64,000 nucleotides of DNA from Halostella limicola (GTDB lineage Archaea; Halobacteriota; Halobacteria; Halobacteriales; Natronoarchaeaceae): contig NZ_RCDI01000004.1 in NCBI RefSeq assembly GCF_003675875.1, positions 124,001-188,000 on the forward strand, in the 5' to 3' direction. Of the stretch, positions 42,819 through 51,388 are shown one piece after another. A program made the translations under genes and the position numbers. Within the stretch, counting starts at the first letter, position 1, and each line of letters starts with the position of its first letter. The notes beneath the pieces are model-generated. The model was not told where the DNA came from, searched no databases, and worked only from the letters and a program-made list of their open reading frames with translations.

Positions 42819-43654
42819 CGCTTGCCACGATCTGGCTGACGATCGCTCGTAAGGAATTCGCCGACGCCCTCCGGTCGCGTATGATTTGGGGCATCGTCGT
42901 CATCATCGCCGTGATGACGTCGCTGTCGGCGGGTATCTCACTACTTATTCCGGATGTCGAAGGCGGTGCCGAGATGGCGATTGGCGGTGCATCGCAGTTC
43001 GCGGGACTTCTCGTCCCGATCATGGCGCTGATCGCCGCCTATCTTGCGATCGCCGGTGAACGGGAGTCGGGAAGTCTGAAGGTGATACTTGGACTCCCGC
43101 CGTCGCGGGGCGAAGTGCTCCTCGGGAAGTTTCTCGGCCGGAGCGGTGTGGTCGCGATCGGTCTCGTACTGGGGTTCGTGGTCTCAGGCGTGGTTACGGC
43201 GGTTCTCTACGGCGGACTACCGGTGGGTGCCTTTATTGGGACGACGGTCTTGACTGTCCTTCTCGGCGTTTCGTTCGTCGGCATCGCTATCGGGATTTCG
43301 GCTGTCACGGCGACACGCGCCCGTGCGATGACCTTGGCGATCACGGCCTACCTCGGGCTGACGCTCCTCTGGGATCTGGCTCCCAATGCGGTTCATTTGC
43401 TTGTCACCGGCGAGATGCCCGGTGGAGTCGTCCCCGCCTGGTTCCTGCTCTTGCAGGGTCTCAGTCCGACCGGGGCGTACAATGCGCTCGTCCAGCGGCT
43501 GTTGCTCGGTGGCGGAACTGCTGTGGAAGCGCGGATCGGCGGCCCGGCGCCCAGTTACCTCGAACCAACGGTATTTCTTCTCATCCTGCTCGCCTGGGCA
43601 GTCGTCCCGCTCCTCGTCGGATATCTCAGGTTTCGCCGGGCCGATCTGAGCTAA
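42815..43654 (+). CDS. ABC-2 family permease
   Basis: 279 residues, six membrane segments: the first after TIARKEFADALRSRM (IWGIVVIIAVMTSLSAGISL), then QFAGLLVPIMALIAAYLAIA, GVVAIGLVLGFVVSGVVTAV, TVLTVLLGVSFVGIAIGISA, AYLGLTLLWDL and the last FLLILLAWAVVPLLVGYLRF. The cytosolic motif ERESGSLKVILGLPPSRGEV is the hallmark of ABC-2 (NosY/GldF-like) permeases. The substrate is unknown. No substrate-binding protein is nearby. Confidence 0.9.
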   Translation: MTLATIWLTIARKEFADALRSRMIWGIVVIIAVMTSLSAGISLLIPDVEGGAEMAIGGASQFAGLLVPIMALIAAYLAIAGERESGSLKVILGLPPSRGEVLLGKFLGRSGVVAIGLVLGFVVSGVVTAVLYGGLPVGAFIGTTVLTVLLGVSFVGIAIGISAVTATRARAMTLAITAYLGLTLLWDLAPNAVHLLVTGEMPGGVVPAWFLLLQGLSPTGAYNALVQRLLLGGGTAVEARIGGPAPSYLEPTVFLLILLAWAVVPLLVGYLRFRRADLS

Positions 43655-43837
43655 CTGGCCTTATTGAAACCCTCAACCGATTAGAAGTTTCGGGAATCGT
43701 GATAACTACAGGGCGCGCACCTCACAGGGCTGGGTCAGATGGGGTATCCGCGAACCGTGCAATTCGGGCTGTAACGGTATTCGTAGGTGTCAATATCCGT
43801 TCGACGGTGGCGTACGAGAGTGATCAGGAGTCGCGAC

Positions 43838-44350
43838 CTAATTCAACACCCAGAAGCGGTAGTTAAGATAGGCGGCGAAGGAGACCCACAGGAGATACGG
43901 GACGAGGAGGAGAGCGGCCCGTCGATCAACGCGGTCGAATGTCCACATCGTTGCGACGATGAGCAGCCAGAGGAGTCCGATCACGGCCAGCCCCCATCCG
44001 ATCTCCTGCATGCCGAAGAAGACGACCGACCATCCCACATTGACGGCGAAGTGTACCACGAATACGCCGAACCCGAACCGGACTTCACGAGGTGACGAAT
44101 CGAGTCGTCGCCAGACGAGCCATAGCGCAACTCCGATGAGTGCGAACAGGGCCGTCCAGACGGGACCGAATACCCAGTTCGGTGGCGCAAGTATTGGCCG
44201 CTGAAGGGTGTCGTACCACGTGTTGAGACCTTGGGCCGTGAAGATGGACCCGGAAGCCCCGACGATTTCGACGGTCAGGATGGCGATTGCGAGTGCGAGG
44301 ATCGGATGATCGCGTGGAAACCGGCGAAAACGAGCCACGAGTGATGCCAT
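43838..44350 (-). CDS. tspO: TspO/MBR tryptophan-rich sensory protein
   Basis: 170 residues from ATG 44350, five membrane segments. Family motif: GLNTWYDTLQRPILAPPNWVFGPVWTALF near 42-70 (key parts W-Y-x-x-L-x-x-P and P-P-x-W-V-F-x-P-V-W-T). Other conserved parts: WLVWRRLD, FAVNVGWSVVFFGMQEIGWG, and the ending YLLWVSFAAYLNYRFWVLN. TspO binds porphyrins and tunes stress responses. A TATA box at 44377-44383 lies at the right distance for a leaderless message. Confidence 0.93.
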   Translation of the reverse strand: MASLVARFRRFPRDHPILALAIAILTVEIVGASGSIFTAQGLNTWYDTLQRPILAPPNWVFGPVWTALFALIGVALWLVWRRLDSSPREVRFGFGVFVVHFAVNVGWSVVFFGMQEIGWGLAVIGLLWLLIVATMWTFDRVDRRAALLLVPYLLWVSFAAYLNYRFWVLN

Positions 44351-44376
44351 GTGATCCGATTGGGGCTCTCGACTCA

Positions 44377-44383
44377 AAATTAA
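44377..44383 (-). promoter_or_regulatory. TATA box of tspO
   Basis: On the minus strand TTAATTTT lies about 27-33 bases before ATG 44350, the usual spacing for leaderless haloarchaeal transcripts. Confidence 0.5.
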
Positions 44384-44492
44384 GGACGTCGAACCCTAGC
44401 CGCTTGACCTTCTCTCAGAGGAAATTTCTCCATGCTCCGACGACAGACCGTTACAGCCACTTTCCGCACATAGGCCCGCGATTCCGCCCTCA

Positions 44493-45161
44493 TCATCCTG
44501 CGACCTGTGCTATCGCGACGGCTTCCCGGTAGCACGCGACTGCCAGCAACAGATATCCACCGACCAGGAGCGCCCACTCACGGCCCGTTAACGACCAGTC
44601 GCTGGGCGATCGTACGCGGACAAATTCCTCTTTCCACCGGGAGCCGGATTCCTGATGCCACAGCATTACGCCCCGCGTCGCGACCACGACCGCGACGAGC
44701 GCCGTGATCTCCATCGGGCCGCTGCGTTCGATGAGCACGGCCAGCGACGGCGCGATGCGCTCTCCCGTCCCGATTGCGAGTGACCCGGTTCCCCAGACTG
44801 CCCCGTACCAGGGCGCTTGGACGACCTCGATGACATAGCCCATCGGTGTGTTCACCGACCGGAGCGTGTTCGCACCGACGGCGATTAGAGAGACGCCAAC
44901 GTTCCACCCGAACAGCCACAGGAATTCTCGCGTGATACTCCCTGCGTATCCAGCGGCTGCGCCCGGGTTCCCGCCGCGTAACAGCCCTTGGGGGAGGAAG
45001 AAGTAGCTGAGGACCCACGCCGCCGTGAACACGCTCGCGACGACGATCCACAGGGAGACGAACCGGACAAGGACCGTGTCGTGATTGACGTACCGCCCGA
45101 TTCGCTTTGACATCAGACCGACCAGCCGGGTCGCGTTCGACGCCGCCATACGGACAGGCAT
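44493..45161 (-). CDS. Membrane protein, SpoIIM-like layout
   Basis: 222 residues. Helices: WIVVASVFTAAWVLSYFFLP (38-57), FLWLFGWNVGVSLIAVGANT (81-100), a helix after VVQAPWYGAVWGTGSLAIGT, GPMEITALVAVVVATRGVML and WALLVGGYLLLAVACYREAV. The N-G-V-x-L-x-x-x-G order and E-I-x-A in the fourth helix recall SpoIIM/DUF95 proteins, but the similarity is weak. It starts 22 bases behind the CPBP gene at 45183 (same strand) and is likely in its operon. Confidence 0.55.
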   Translation of the reverse strand: MPVRMAASNATRLVGLMSKRIGRYVNHDTVLVRFVSLWIVVASVFTAAWVLSYFFLPQGLLRGGNPGAAAGYAGSITREFLWLFGWNVGVSLIAVGANTLRSVNTPMGYVIEVVQAPWYGAVWGTGSLAIGTGERIAPSLAVLIERSGPMEITALVAVVVATRGVMLWHQESGSRWKEEFVRVRSPSDWSLTGREWALLVGGYLLLAVACYREAVAIAQVAG

Positions 45162-45182
45162 CGTGCTCTGCTGACAAATACA

Positions 45183-45758
45183 TTAACGAGCAGGACGGGC
45201 AACGCCAAGCGACTGCCCAGCACTGATGGCAAGGGCGACAACGGCGATTGCGAGCATCATAACGAGAAGTCCGAACCCGAGGGGTGTCGTCGCACCCGCG
45301 GCACCACCGACCGGATAGTAATTCAAGAGTGCGTTGGCGCCCGCGTGCAAGAGAATCGCTGGTAGGATGCGTCCGTCGACCCAGTTCGTGAGCCACGTCA
45401 ATAAAATCGAAAGTTCGACGAGCTGGAACAGGTAGAGACCGAGTGGGAGCGTGTGTTGGATGGTACCTGGAATGAACACTAGCGGAAGGTGCCACCCGGC
45501 CCAGACGACGCCAACGAGGAGTCCAGCCGTGAGGGGACTGTAGGCTTCTTGGTGTGCCGGTAGGAGGTACCCGCGCCGACCAGGTTCCTCGAGCCCGCCG
45601 CCGAACAGGAGTGTTCCTGGGGGTGTCGACCCGGTCTCGCTGATCGCCCACACACCCCAGAGCGACCACGAGATGGCGTACGTGAGGGCGGTGTACCCGA
45701 GGAGTGTCGCTCGAGCCGACCAGTCGTCGACAGCGACAGCGTGCGAACGTGACGGCAT
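45183..45758 (-). CDS. CPBP protease with internal deletion
   Basis: 191 residues. The CPBP core is present: GGGLEEPGRRGYLLPAHQ with E-E-x3-R near residue 57, VGVVWAGWHLPLVF (histidine near 90) and ILLHAGANALL (H-x3-N). But between the first helix (LLGYTALTYAISWSLWGVWA) and the E-E motif only ~20 residues remain; relatives such as the gene at 55009 have about 80 more, including two helices. The frame is intact, so it is a clean in-frame deletion. The active-site residues remain; whether it folds is uncertain. The bulky EEPGRRG replaces the usual EEPGWRG. Confidence 0.75.
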   Translation of the reverse strand: MPSRSHAVAVDDWSARATLLGYTALTYAISWSLWGVWAISETGSTPPGTLLFGGGLEEPGRRGYLLPAHQEAYSPLTAGLLVGVVWAGWHLPLVFIPGTIQHTLPLGLYLFQLVELSILLTWLTNWVDGRILPAILLHAGANALLNYYPVGGAAGATTPLGFGLLVMMLAIAVVALAISAGQSLGVARPAR

Positions 45759-45762
45759 TCGA

Positions 45763-46449
45763 TCACACCCGGCGGTTCGGGGACGCGATCGTCGTCACGC
45801 CGGGACTGTAGTAGTGTACGGGCTCGGTTTCGGGGTGGGCGAACCCATTGGCCTCGAACAGCGTGTTGGTCTCGATAGCTGGGTCGGCCTCGTACAGCGG
45901 CCACGACTCGTGGTCGATGGCTGCGTACCGGAGCGAGCCGTCTTGTGCCTCCGTGTAGTACCGGTAGCGCTCGGTGAGGAACGCTTCGAGCGAGCCCGAC
46001 TGTACGTCGAGTGCCGGGCTGGATGGACCGTAGGTCCCCTCGAAGTGGACTGGGCGAGCGCCGGGATGCAATCGTCTGCTCCGAAACCAGACATCGCCGT
46101 TGACTTCGGTGAGCGAACAGCGCGCGTAATAGTACGGGAGGTGGTGGAAGAGGCGTGCGCCGACGACGCCGATGGTGCCCTGGGCGTCGAGGCTGAAGAA
46201 GTACACGCCGTCGTGGCCGCCCTGAGTAACGTATGTCCGGAGGTTGAGTTCGGGGAGCGGGAATCCGCAGCCGTCAGGGACCCACGTCGGATGGACGTCG
46301 ACGTTCGTGAACGGGACGACGGAGAGCCACGCGTCGTCGTCGTACGTATCGACCGTGAGTGACGACGGAAGGTGTGGGTCGAGGAGGTCGGGATCGACGG
46401 GCCAGTTCGCGAATAGGACGTGCCGCCAGCCCATGTGAATCGATGTCAC
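45763..46449 (-). CDS. DUF2071 (YqjF-like) protein
   Basis: 228 residues; ATG 46434 (MGWRHVLFANWPV) is an alternative start and fits the family better. DUF2071 features: MGWRHVLFANWPVDPDLLDP, WLSVVPFTNVDVHP, LNLRTYVTQGGHDGVYFFSL, RLFHHLPYYYARC and the C-terminal VHYYSPGVTTIAS. These are soluble, acetoacetate-decarboxylase-like folds without known reaction. Its end is four bases from the CPBP gene at 45758, so both are co-transcribed. Confidence 0.88.
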   Translation of the reverse strand: MTSIHMGWRHVLFANWPVDPDLLDPHLPSSLTVDTYDDDAWLSVVPFTNVDVHPTWVPDGCGFPLPELNLRTYVTQGGHDGVYFFSLDAQGTIGVVGARLFHHLPYYYARCSLTEVNGDVWFRSRRLHPGARPVHFEGTYGPSSPALDVQSGSLEAFLTERYRYYTEAQDGSLRYAAIDHESWPLYEADPAIETNTLFEANGFAHPETEPVHYYSPGVTTIASPNRRV

Positions 46450-46504
46450 TATCGCCTAGACACCTCGATTCGGGTACTCGAGTGGGGAAACGCTGTGTAC
46501 ATGG

Positions 46505-47377
46505 CTAGGTCCCTCCGGGAATGGTGACAGGCTCGAATCGCTGAAGGCCGAAGTACGTGTTCAGGACAGCACCGACCCCGACCACAGCGACGGCGAGTTG
46601 CGCGATTCCGCCGAGGTACGGCACGAGCCCAAAGAGCTCGAGGCCGAGTAGGAACACGGCGATCCCTGCGAGCGTCGCGACGCCGTCGCGTTCGATCGGG
46701 AAGCGCGTCCCGATGAGGTACCCGAACACTGCCTGGCCGTAGAGGATGACGAGGAACTCGGCAAACAGCCCGATGATCGCGAGCGGGAGCAGGATAAGGG
46801 TGAATGCCATGTAGACGAAGAGGACGAGGAGGGTCGTTGTGCCGAGGCTGCCGACGACGCCGCTGACGAGCGCGTGCTCGGTGATGGCCGCGCCGACGTT
46901 CTCGATGACGAGTGGGTGCCGCTCGACGAGCCACCATCCGAACGCGCCGAGGAGGAGGAACTGCAGAAGGAACCCTCCGACCCGCTGTGCGGGCGAACTC
47001 GACGGGGTAGGTGCCTCGAATCGCGAGATCTGCCCGACCGATGCGTCGGAGTTGACTGCAGCGGATCCCGAATACGTCTGGACGGTACCGCTCACAGTCG
47101 CGCCATCACGTACCGAGAGATTTCCGTTGAGGAGCGTCACGTCGCCGTCGACCGTCCCGTCGATGGCTGCGGTGCCACCGATCACGTAGACGTCGCCCTC
47201 GACGATGGCGTCACCGGGAACGGTGGTGGTCCCGCCGGCGACGACGTGGACGTCAGCGAGTGAATCGACGTCGTTTTCGCCCTGGAACGTCACGGACATC
47301 TCCTGGATGTCGCCGCCCCCGATGGAGATCATGAGGAGGACGACGATGAGAAGCGGGATGGCTTCCGTCGGGCTCAT
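46505..47377 (-). CDS. Bactofilin-like protein with membrane domain, second copy
   Basis: 290 residues. Short N-terminal helix (AIPLLIVVLLMISIGGG), ~100 residues of polymer-forming repeats (VHVVAGGTTTVPGDAIVEGD, VYVIGGTAAIDGTVDGDVTL, NLSVRDGATVSGTVQTYSGS), then four helices (VGGFLLQFLLLGAFGWWLVE, GTTTLLVLFVYMAFTLILLP, IIGLFAEFLVILYGQAVFGY, LGLELFGLVPYLGGIAQLAV). The membrane part resembles that of the protein at 39282 (FLVxGY/QYAIGAW, PYLGG/PVLGG). Its ATG overlaps the end of the MFS gene by four bases, so translation is coupled. Confidence 0.83.
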   Translation of the reverse strand: MSPTEAIPLLIVVLLMISIGGGDIQEMSVTFQGENDVDSLADVHVVAGGTTTVPGDAIVEGDVYVIGGTAAIDGTVDGDVTLLNGNLSVRDGATVSGTVQTYSGSAAVNSDASVGQISRFEAPTPSSSPAQRVGGFLLQFLLLGAFGWWLVERHPLVIENVGAAITEHALVSGVVGSLGTTTLLVLFVYMAFTLILLPLAIIGLFAEFLVILYGQAVFGYLIGTRFPIERDGVATLAGIAVFLLGLELFGLVPYLGGIAQLAVAVVGVGAVLNTYFGLQRFEPVTIPGGT

Positions 47378-48687
47378 ACGCTCGCACCTCCGTTCTCGCG
47401 AGCGAGTTCAACCATCCGTCTGGCGTATAGGCCGACTGCGAGTCCGAACAAGAGGAGCAGGGAGAGCGCCTGCACCACGTTCAGATGTGAGAGGAGCGTG
47501 AGGTCGGCCGCCTGGAAGTACAGCGCGAGCGCGGTGCTCGAGAACGTGGCGAGCCAGCCGGCGACGCCGATCCCGATCGCAGAGTGCGTGCCGATCGTCT
47601 CGGGTGTCGAGAGGTCGGGCCAGAGCGCGAAGTTCAGCGTCGTGTAGAAGCTCACGGCGATCGCGTACAGGGCGGGATTCAGGGGTGAGGTACCACTACC
47701 CGCGATCGTGGGGAACACCTCGACGATTCGCAGGTCGGACGTGTACATGATGTGCGTGAGGGCGAACAGCGCGAACGTCCAGAGGAAGACGCGCGAGAGC
47801 GAGTAGTTCGCGTAGACGACGCCAGCCATCACCGCACCGACGACGTGTGCGACGGCGATGAATAGGCGCGTCGAGAGGTTGGGCGACTGCCAGGAACTCA
47901 GCAGGAGCGATGACGTGTCGATGATGCGGAGAAACCCGAGGCTATCGATGAAGAAGACGCCGAACATCAAGACAACCGGGACGACGAAGGCTAGACTTCG
48001 CGCCCGAATTGGATTTCTGTGGCAGAATCGACCCGTGCCGTACGTCTCGTATTGCGTTCCAAGAGCGTCGAGGATCGCATCGAGACGATCGACGCGGACG
48101 AACGACAAGACGGCCAGCACGACGATACCTGGTGCCATCGCGACGACCATTAACTGACTGAAGACGTCGATCGACCAGGAGAGCGGAATCACATTCGCGA
48201 AAAAATATGCGATCGCCGTGATCGCCGCAGCGACGTACCCTCGGTCCGGTACCGGCACGAGGTCAATCGCGAGCGAGAACGAGACCGGAAATCCAATACC
48301 GAGTCCGATTGACGCCAGGATGATCCATGCACCAAAGGCGGGCATGGTTCGAATTATCGGGGCGACGAGTGTGAGTACGAACTGGACACAGACCACGCCG
48401 AGCAGGAGCCGGAGCTTCGTCCGGAGGTCAGTGCTCCACCCGTGGCGGTCCATCGTCACACCGGTCGTGACGGCGACGACGAGTGTGCAGAGCGCGAGCG
48501 CCGCCATCCACATCGAGACGGCTGTCTCGGACAGACCAACGAGGCGCGTGCCGAGGTCGATGAGTCCGAGTTGAACGAACGTGATGTTGTAGTAGTAGCC
48601 GGCGACCATCAGCGCGATGAAGATGCCGTATCCGGATACTGTCGTCCACCGTTGTTTTCGGATGTGTGTTCCAAGCTCCATTCCCAT
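47374..48687 (-). CDS. MFS-type permease
   Basis: 437 residues from ATG 48687 (48681 and 48726 also possible). Twelve hydrophobic segments in two groups of six. After helix 2 comes TTGVTMDRHGW, the MFS loop 2-3 motif in reduced form (G-x-x-x-D-R-x-G). Other helices: AWIILASIGLGIGFPVSFSL, FVVPVVLMFGVFFIDSLGFL, AVSFYTTLNFALWPDLSTPE. Substrate unknown. It is the first gene of a pair with the bactofilin-like protein; it could move an envelope precursor. Confidence 0.75.
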   Translation of the reverse strand: MGMELGTHIRKQRWTTVSGYGIFIALMVAGYYYNITFVQLGLIDLGTRLVGLSETAVSMWMAALALCTLVVAVTTGVTMDRHGWSTDLRTKLRLLLGVVCVQFVLTLVAPIIRTMPAFGAWIILASIGLGIGFPVSFSLAIDLVPVPDRGYVAAAITAIAYFFANVIPLSWSIDVFSQLMVVAMAPGIVVLAVLSFVRVDRLDAILDALGTQYETYGTGRFCHRNPIRARSLAFVVPVVLMFGVFFIDSLGFLRIIDTSSLLLSSWQSPNLSTRLFIAVAHVVGAVMAGVVYANYSLSRVFLWTFALFALTHIMYTSDLRIVEVFPTIAGSGTSPLNPALYAIAVSFYTTLNFALWPDLSTPETIGTHSAIGIGVAGWLATFSSTALALYFQAADLTLLSHLNVVQALSLLLLFGLAVGLYARRMVELARENGGASV

Positions 48688-48774
48688 CCCGACGTTCTTG
48701 ATATGTCGTGGGAATGCTCTCCTCATAAATTTGTGCCACGGTGATTCGTGGAGGGGCTGCGGGATCTACTGCAG

Positions 48775-49584
48775 TCAGAGCAGCGTGACTTGTACGAGCG
48801 ATAGTGTTACCAAGGGGACGTGGAAGGCGGCGTGGGCCACCATCGCCGCTTCGAGGCTTCGCTGCCAGTACAACCACCCAAAGAGGACGCCTGCGATCGC
48901 GTTCAGCAGAATCGTCCGGGCGACGAGTGCCGGAGTTAGATCGACGGACTGAGCGAGCGCCGGGAGATGACCGATCCCGAACAGCACTGCAGAGATTACG
49001 ATCGCGACCCACATGACTCCCGATCCGGGACCGTCCGACGGACGACCGCTAAGTACCCAGCCGATGAATGCGAGCCCCGACATGAGTCCATATCTGAGCA
49101 GTAGCTCCTCCGTGATGCCCCCGTAAAGGAATCGAACCTGGGCATACGCGATGACGTTCATCATAGTCACGTCGGTCACCCCGCTTGCGGACTGGGGCAA
49201 GTCCTGAGCGACGAACGGCGCCAGCGCGACATCGAGAAGCAGAATCAGTAGGCCTCCGATGACGCCGAAGCCGACAGCAAGTCGAACCTCGGGCCGGAGG
49301 CGTCGCCAGAAGTCGTCGCCTGTCTTCACCCAGTCGATAAGGTACGATGGCAGCTCTACTCGCGGGGCGGTATACGTACCGACCAGACACGCGACGGCGA
49401 GCAGGAGAAGTGAGTTGACCCCGGCAGACACAGCCAGTAGTGGAAGCGATAGTCCGGCCGGAACGGCTGTCGGCGGTGTCGTGAGATAGATATACCCACT
49501 AAGGGCGAGGATTCCAGGCGTACCGGCAAGCAGTGTCACGCCGAACCGCTTTGCGAAGGATGCGGTCCGATCGGATGGAGACAT
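48775..49584 (-). CDS. CPBP intramembrane protease
   Basis: 269 residues from ATG 49584. Eight helices. Catalytic E-E-L-x-x-R in GGITEELLLRYGLMSGLAFI near residue 164; then VLFGIGHLPALAQ (F-x3-H) and VAHAAFHVP (H-x3-H) near the end complete the four CPBP motifs. All catalytic residues are present, so it is probably active. It is separated from the MFS gene by ~90 bases on the same strand. Confidence 0.87.
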   Translation of the reverse strand: MSPSDRTASFAKRFGVTLLAGTPGILALSGYIYLTTPPTAVPAGLSLPLLAVSAGVNSLLLLAVACLVGTYTAPRVELPSYLIDWVKTGDDFWRRLRPEVRLAVGFGVIGGLLILLLDVALAPFVAQDLPQSASGVTDVTMMNVIAYAQVRFLYGGITEELLLRYGLMSGLAFIGWVLSGRPSDGPGSGVMWVAIVISAVLFGIGHLPALAQSVDLTPALVARTILLNAIAGVLFGWLYWQRSLEAAMVAHAAFHVPLVTLSLVQVTLL

Positions 49585-49895
49585 ACCGGTGACGAATATT
49601 GGCACCGAAAAAATAGTTGTGTCACCTCTGTCTCTCCCGCGATTAGCGTCTCGGATGTGACTTATCTAACCTATCGCTGACCGACTCTCAGTAGAGCTAT
49701 TCTTGAAACGGCTGATAAGTAGTTCGGGTATGTGTAGTAGATGATTGTCGCTCATTTCACCACACAAGCGATGAAGCGGCTGTTAGGTGAGTATGCGTAT
49801 CGATTACTCACCAATATGCGAAAGCTTGGTACCTAAAGCTCTTGACTGCTACCTCCAAAAGTGGATTTTCATCGCCTGCAAGGCTATTGGCCGGA
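49585..49895. other. Gene-free AT-rich stretch
   Basis: No gene features; base composition is clearly more AT-rich than the neighbours. It holds the promoter side of the CPBP gene and the 3' side of the serine hydrolase gene. Confidence 0.4.
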
Positions 49896-51014
49896 TCACT
49901 CCACCTTCGAGATTGATCGTAGCGTTTGGAAGAGAAACATCATGCTCTTCCGCATATACGACCACTGGTTGAATGTCCCGATCAGGTAGACATCAATAGT
50001 GGGGTTATACACCATGAATGCACTACTCGCCCCGAGTCCACCCCACGAGTGGAATCGTTTGAGAAACGGCAACGGACGGATACGGACGACGCCGTAGCCG
50101 TAGTCGATTCCTTGCCACAGTTTGTTCCACTGTAGCATCTCCTGTAGCGTTTCCTCGGATACGAGTTCTCCCTCGACCAAGGCTTGATGGAACCGGAATA
50201 GTTCTTCTGCGGTGTTCACTGTCTGTCCACCGGCATAGAAGGCGCTCAACGAGGGTACATCATCCACATCGATTTTCTTTTCGTCGATGTAAAACGGGGC
50301 TGGGGGAAGCCCGCTGTCTACAGCGGGTTCCGAGAACGGCGGTAAGTACGAATGCTCCATCTCCAACGGATCAAAGAGGAACTCCTCCAGCGCCTCGTGA
50401 TATGGTTGGCCGGTCACGCTTTCGATGATCAACCCGAGCAGGTTGTATCCGAACTCCGAATAGTAGCAGTCCTCGCCGGGTGGGAAGTGGGGTTCCAAAT
50501 TTCGTTTTGCCCATTCGATCGTTTCCTCTGGTTCCCATGTCCGGTCCGGTTCTTCCAACATTTCGTCGAACAGCGTCTTCCCCTCGGGGGATTCTTCTAA
50601 TCGCGTGTTCAAGAACATTTTTCCACCCTCTGGGAGGGAATGCGGAAGTCCGGAGGTGTGACCGAGGAGATGACGGATGCGGATATCGCCGGTGTAGTCT
50701 GTCCCGTCGATAGTGTGAAGATTATCGAGAATCGACTCCGATAGATACTCCGAGATCGGGTCGTCGAAACTGAGCCGGCCGTCGTCGGATAACATGGCCA
50801 CGAGTGTCGAGGTGAAGGTCTTGCCGATGCTGGCGGCGTAGTATGGTTGCTTTGGAGAGGCCTCGACGTCTCCCGTCTGCCCCGTGGCCATATTCCAATG
50901 TAGGTCACGGCTGTCGGAATGTACCAACAAGTACGCAGAGTGGAGGTCAGAGTTGTCTTCGACGGCAGATTGTAATCTGGATTCCAGACGAGATTTGGCT
51001 TCGTTGCGCTCCAT
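49896..51014 (-). CDS. Serine hydrolase, beta-lactamase/class C fold
   Basis: 372 residues. Catalytic S-x-x-K in AASIGKTFTST (S62, K65), the Y-x-N-type motif as YYSEFGYNLLGL near 186, and the third motif as HSWGGLGAS near 330 (H-x-G type). GHTSGLPHSLPEGG follows the S-x-x-K helix, as in family S12. No signal peptide is visible, so it is cytosolic or exported by other means. Members include esterases, D-aminopeptidases and lactamase homologs; substrate unknown. Base composition is more AT-rich than the flanks, hinting at separate origin. Confidence 0.88.
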   Translation of the reverse strand: MERNEAKSRLESRLQSAVEDNSDLHSAYLLVHSDSRDLHWNMATGQTGDVEASPKQPYYAASIGKTFTSTLVAMLSDDGRLSFDDPISEYLSESILDNLHTIDGTDYTGDIRIRHLLGHTSGLPHSLPEGGKMFLNTRLEESPEGKTLFDEMLEEPDRTWEPEETIEWAKRNLEPHFPPGEDCYYSEFGYNLLGLIIESVTGQPYHEALEEFLFDPLEMEHSYLPPFSEPAVDSGLPPAPFYIDEKKIDVDDVPSLSAFYAGGQTVNTAEELFRFHQALVEGELVSEETLQEMLQWNKLWQGIDYGYGVVRIRPLPFLKRFHSWGGLGASSAFMVYNPTIDVYLIGTFNQWSYMRKSMMFLFQTLRSISKVE

Positions 51015-51388
51015 AACACTCGAATATACGGTTTTAGAGATATTAAATGGCGGTATCGCTCCCGACTCCTAAGAATGGCTTCTACAAGAAATCGTACTTC
51101 GAGAGGTTCTCAGGAATGTCGGGATAGGAGTGGTAGCTTGGACAGTGACCGGTCCCGACGAAAACGAGGTGATCTTGGAACTCTGCCAGAGTATTCCTAG
51201 TAGAAGGATAGTTTCATACAGGATTATCCTTTGGATCCAACGATAGAGAGCACTCTGTAGTGACCGTTCAGAGTGGTCTTTGAGAGATTCGCCGCCGTTG
51301 ATGAGATGTCGGACACTTTGATGACCGCGGATTCTCACCACGGTCGATGACATACTCCTTGAGAGTTCACCCGCTCGTTCGTAGTGCG
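51015..51388. other. Stretch with a possible gene fragment, minus strand
   Basis: On the minus strand 51213-51082 ends with EFQDHLVFVGTGHCPSYHSY, PDIPENLSKYDFL-stop, preceded by a stop and without a start. This may be the end of a lost gene. The rest has no recognisable content. Confidence 0.35.
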
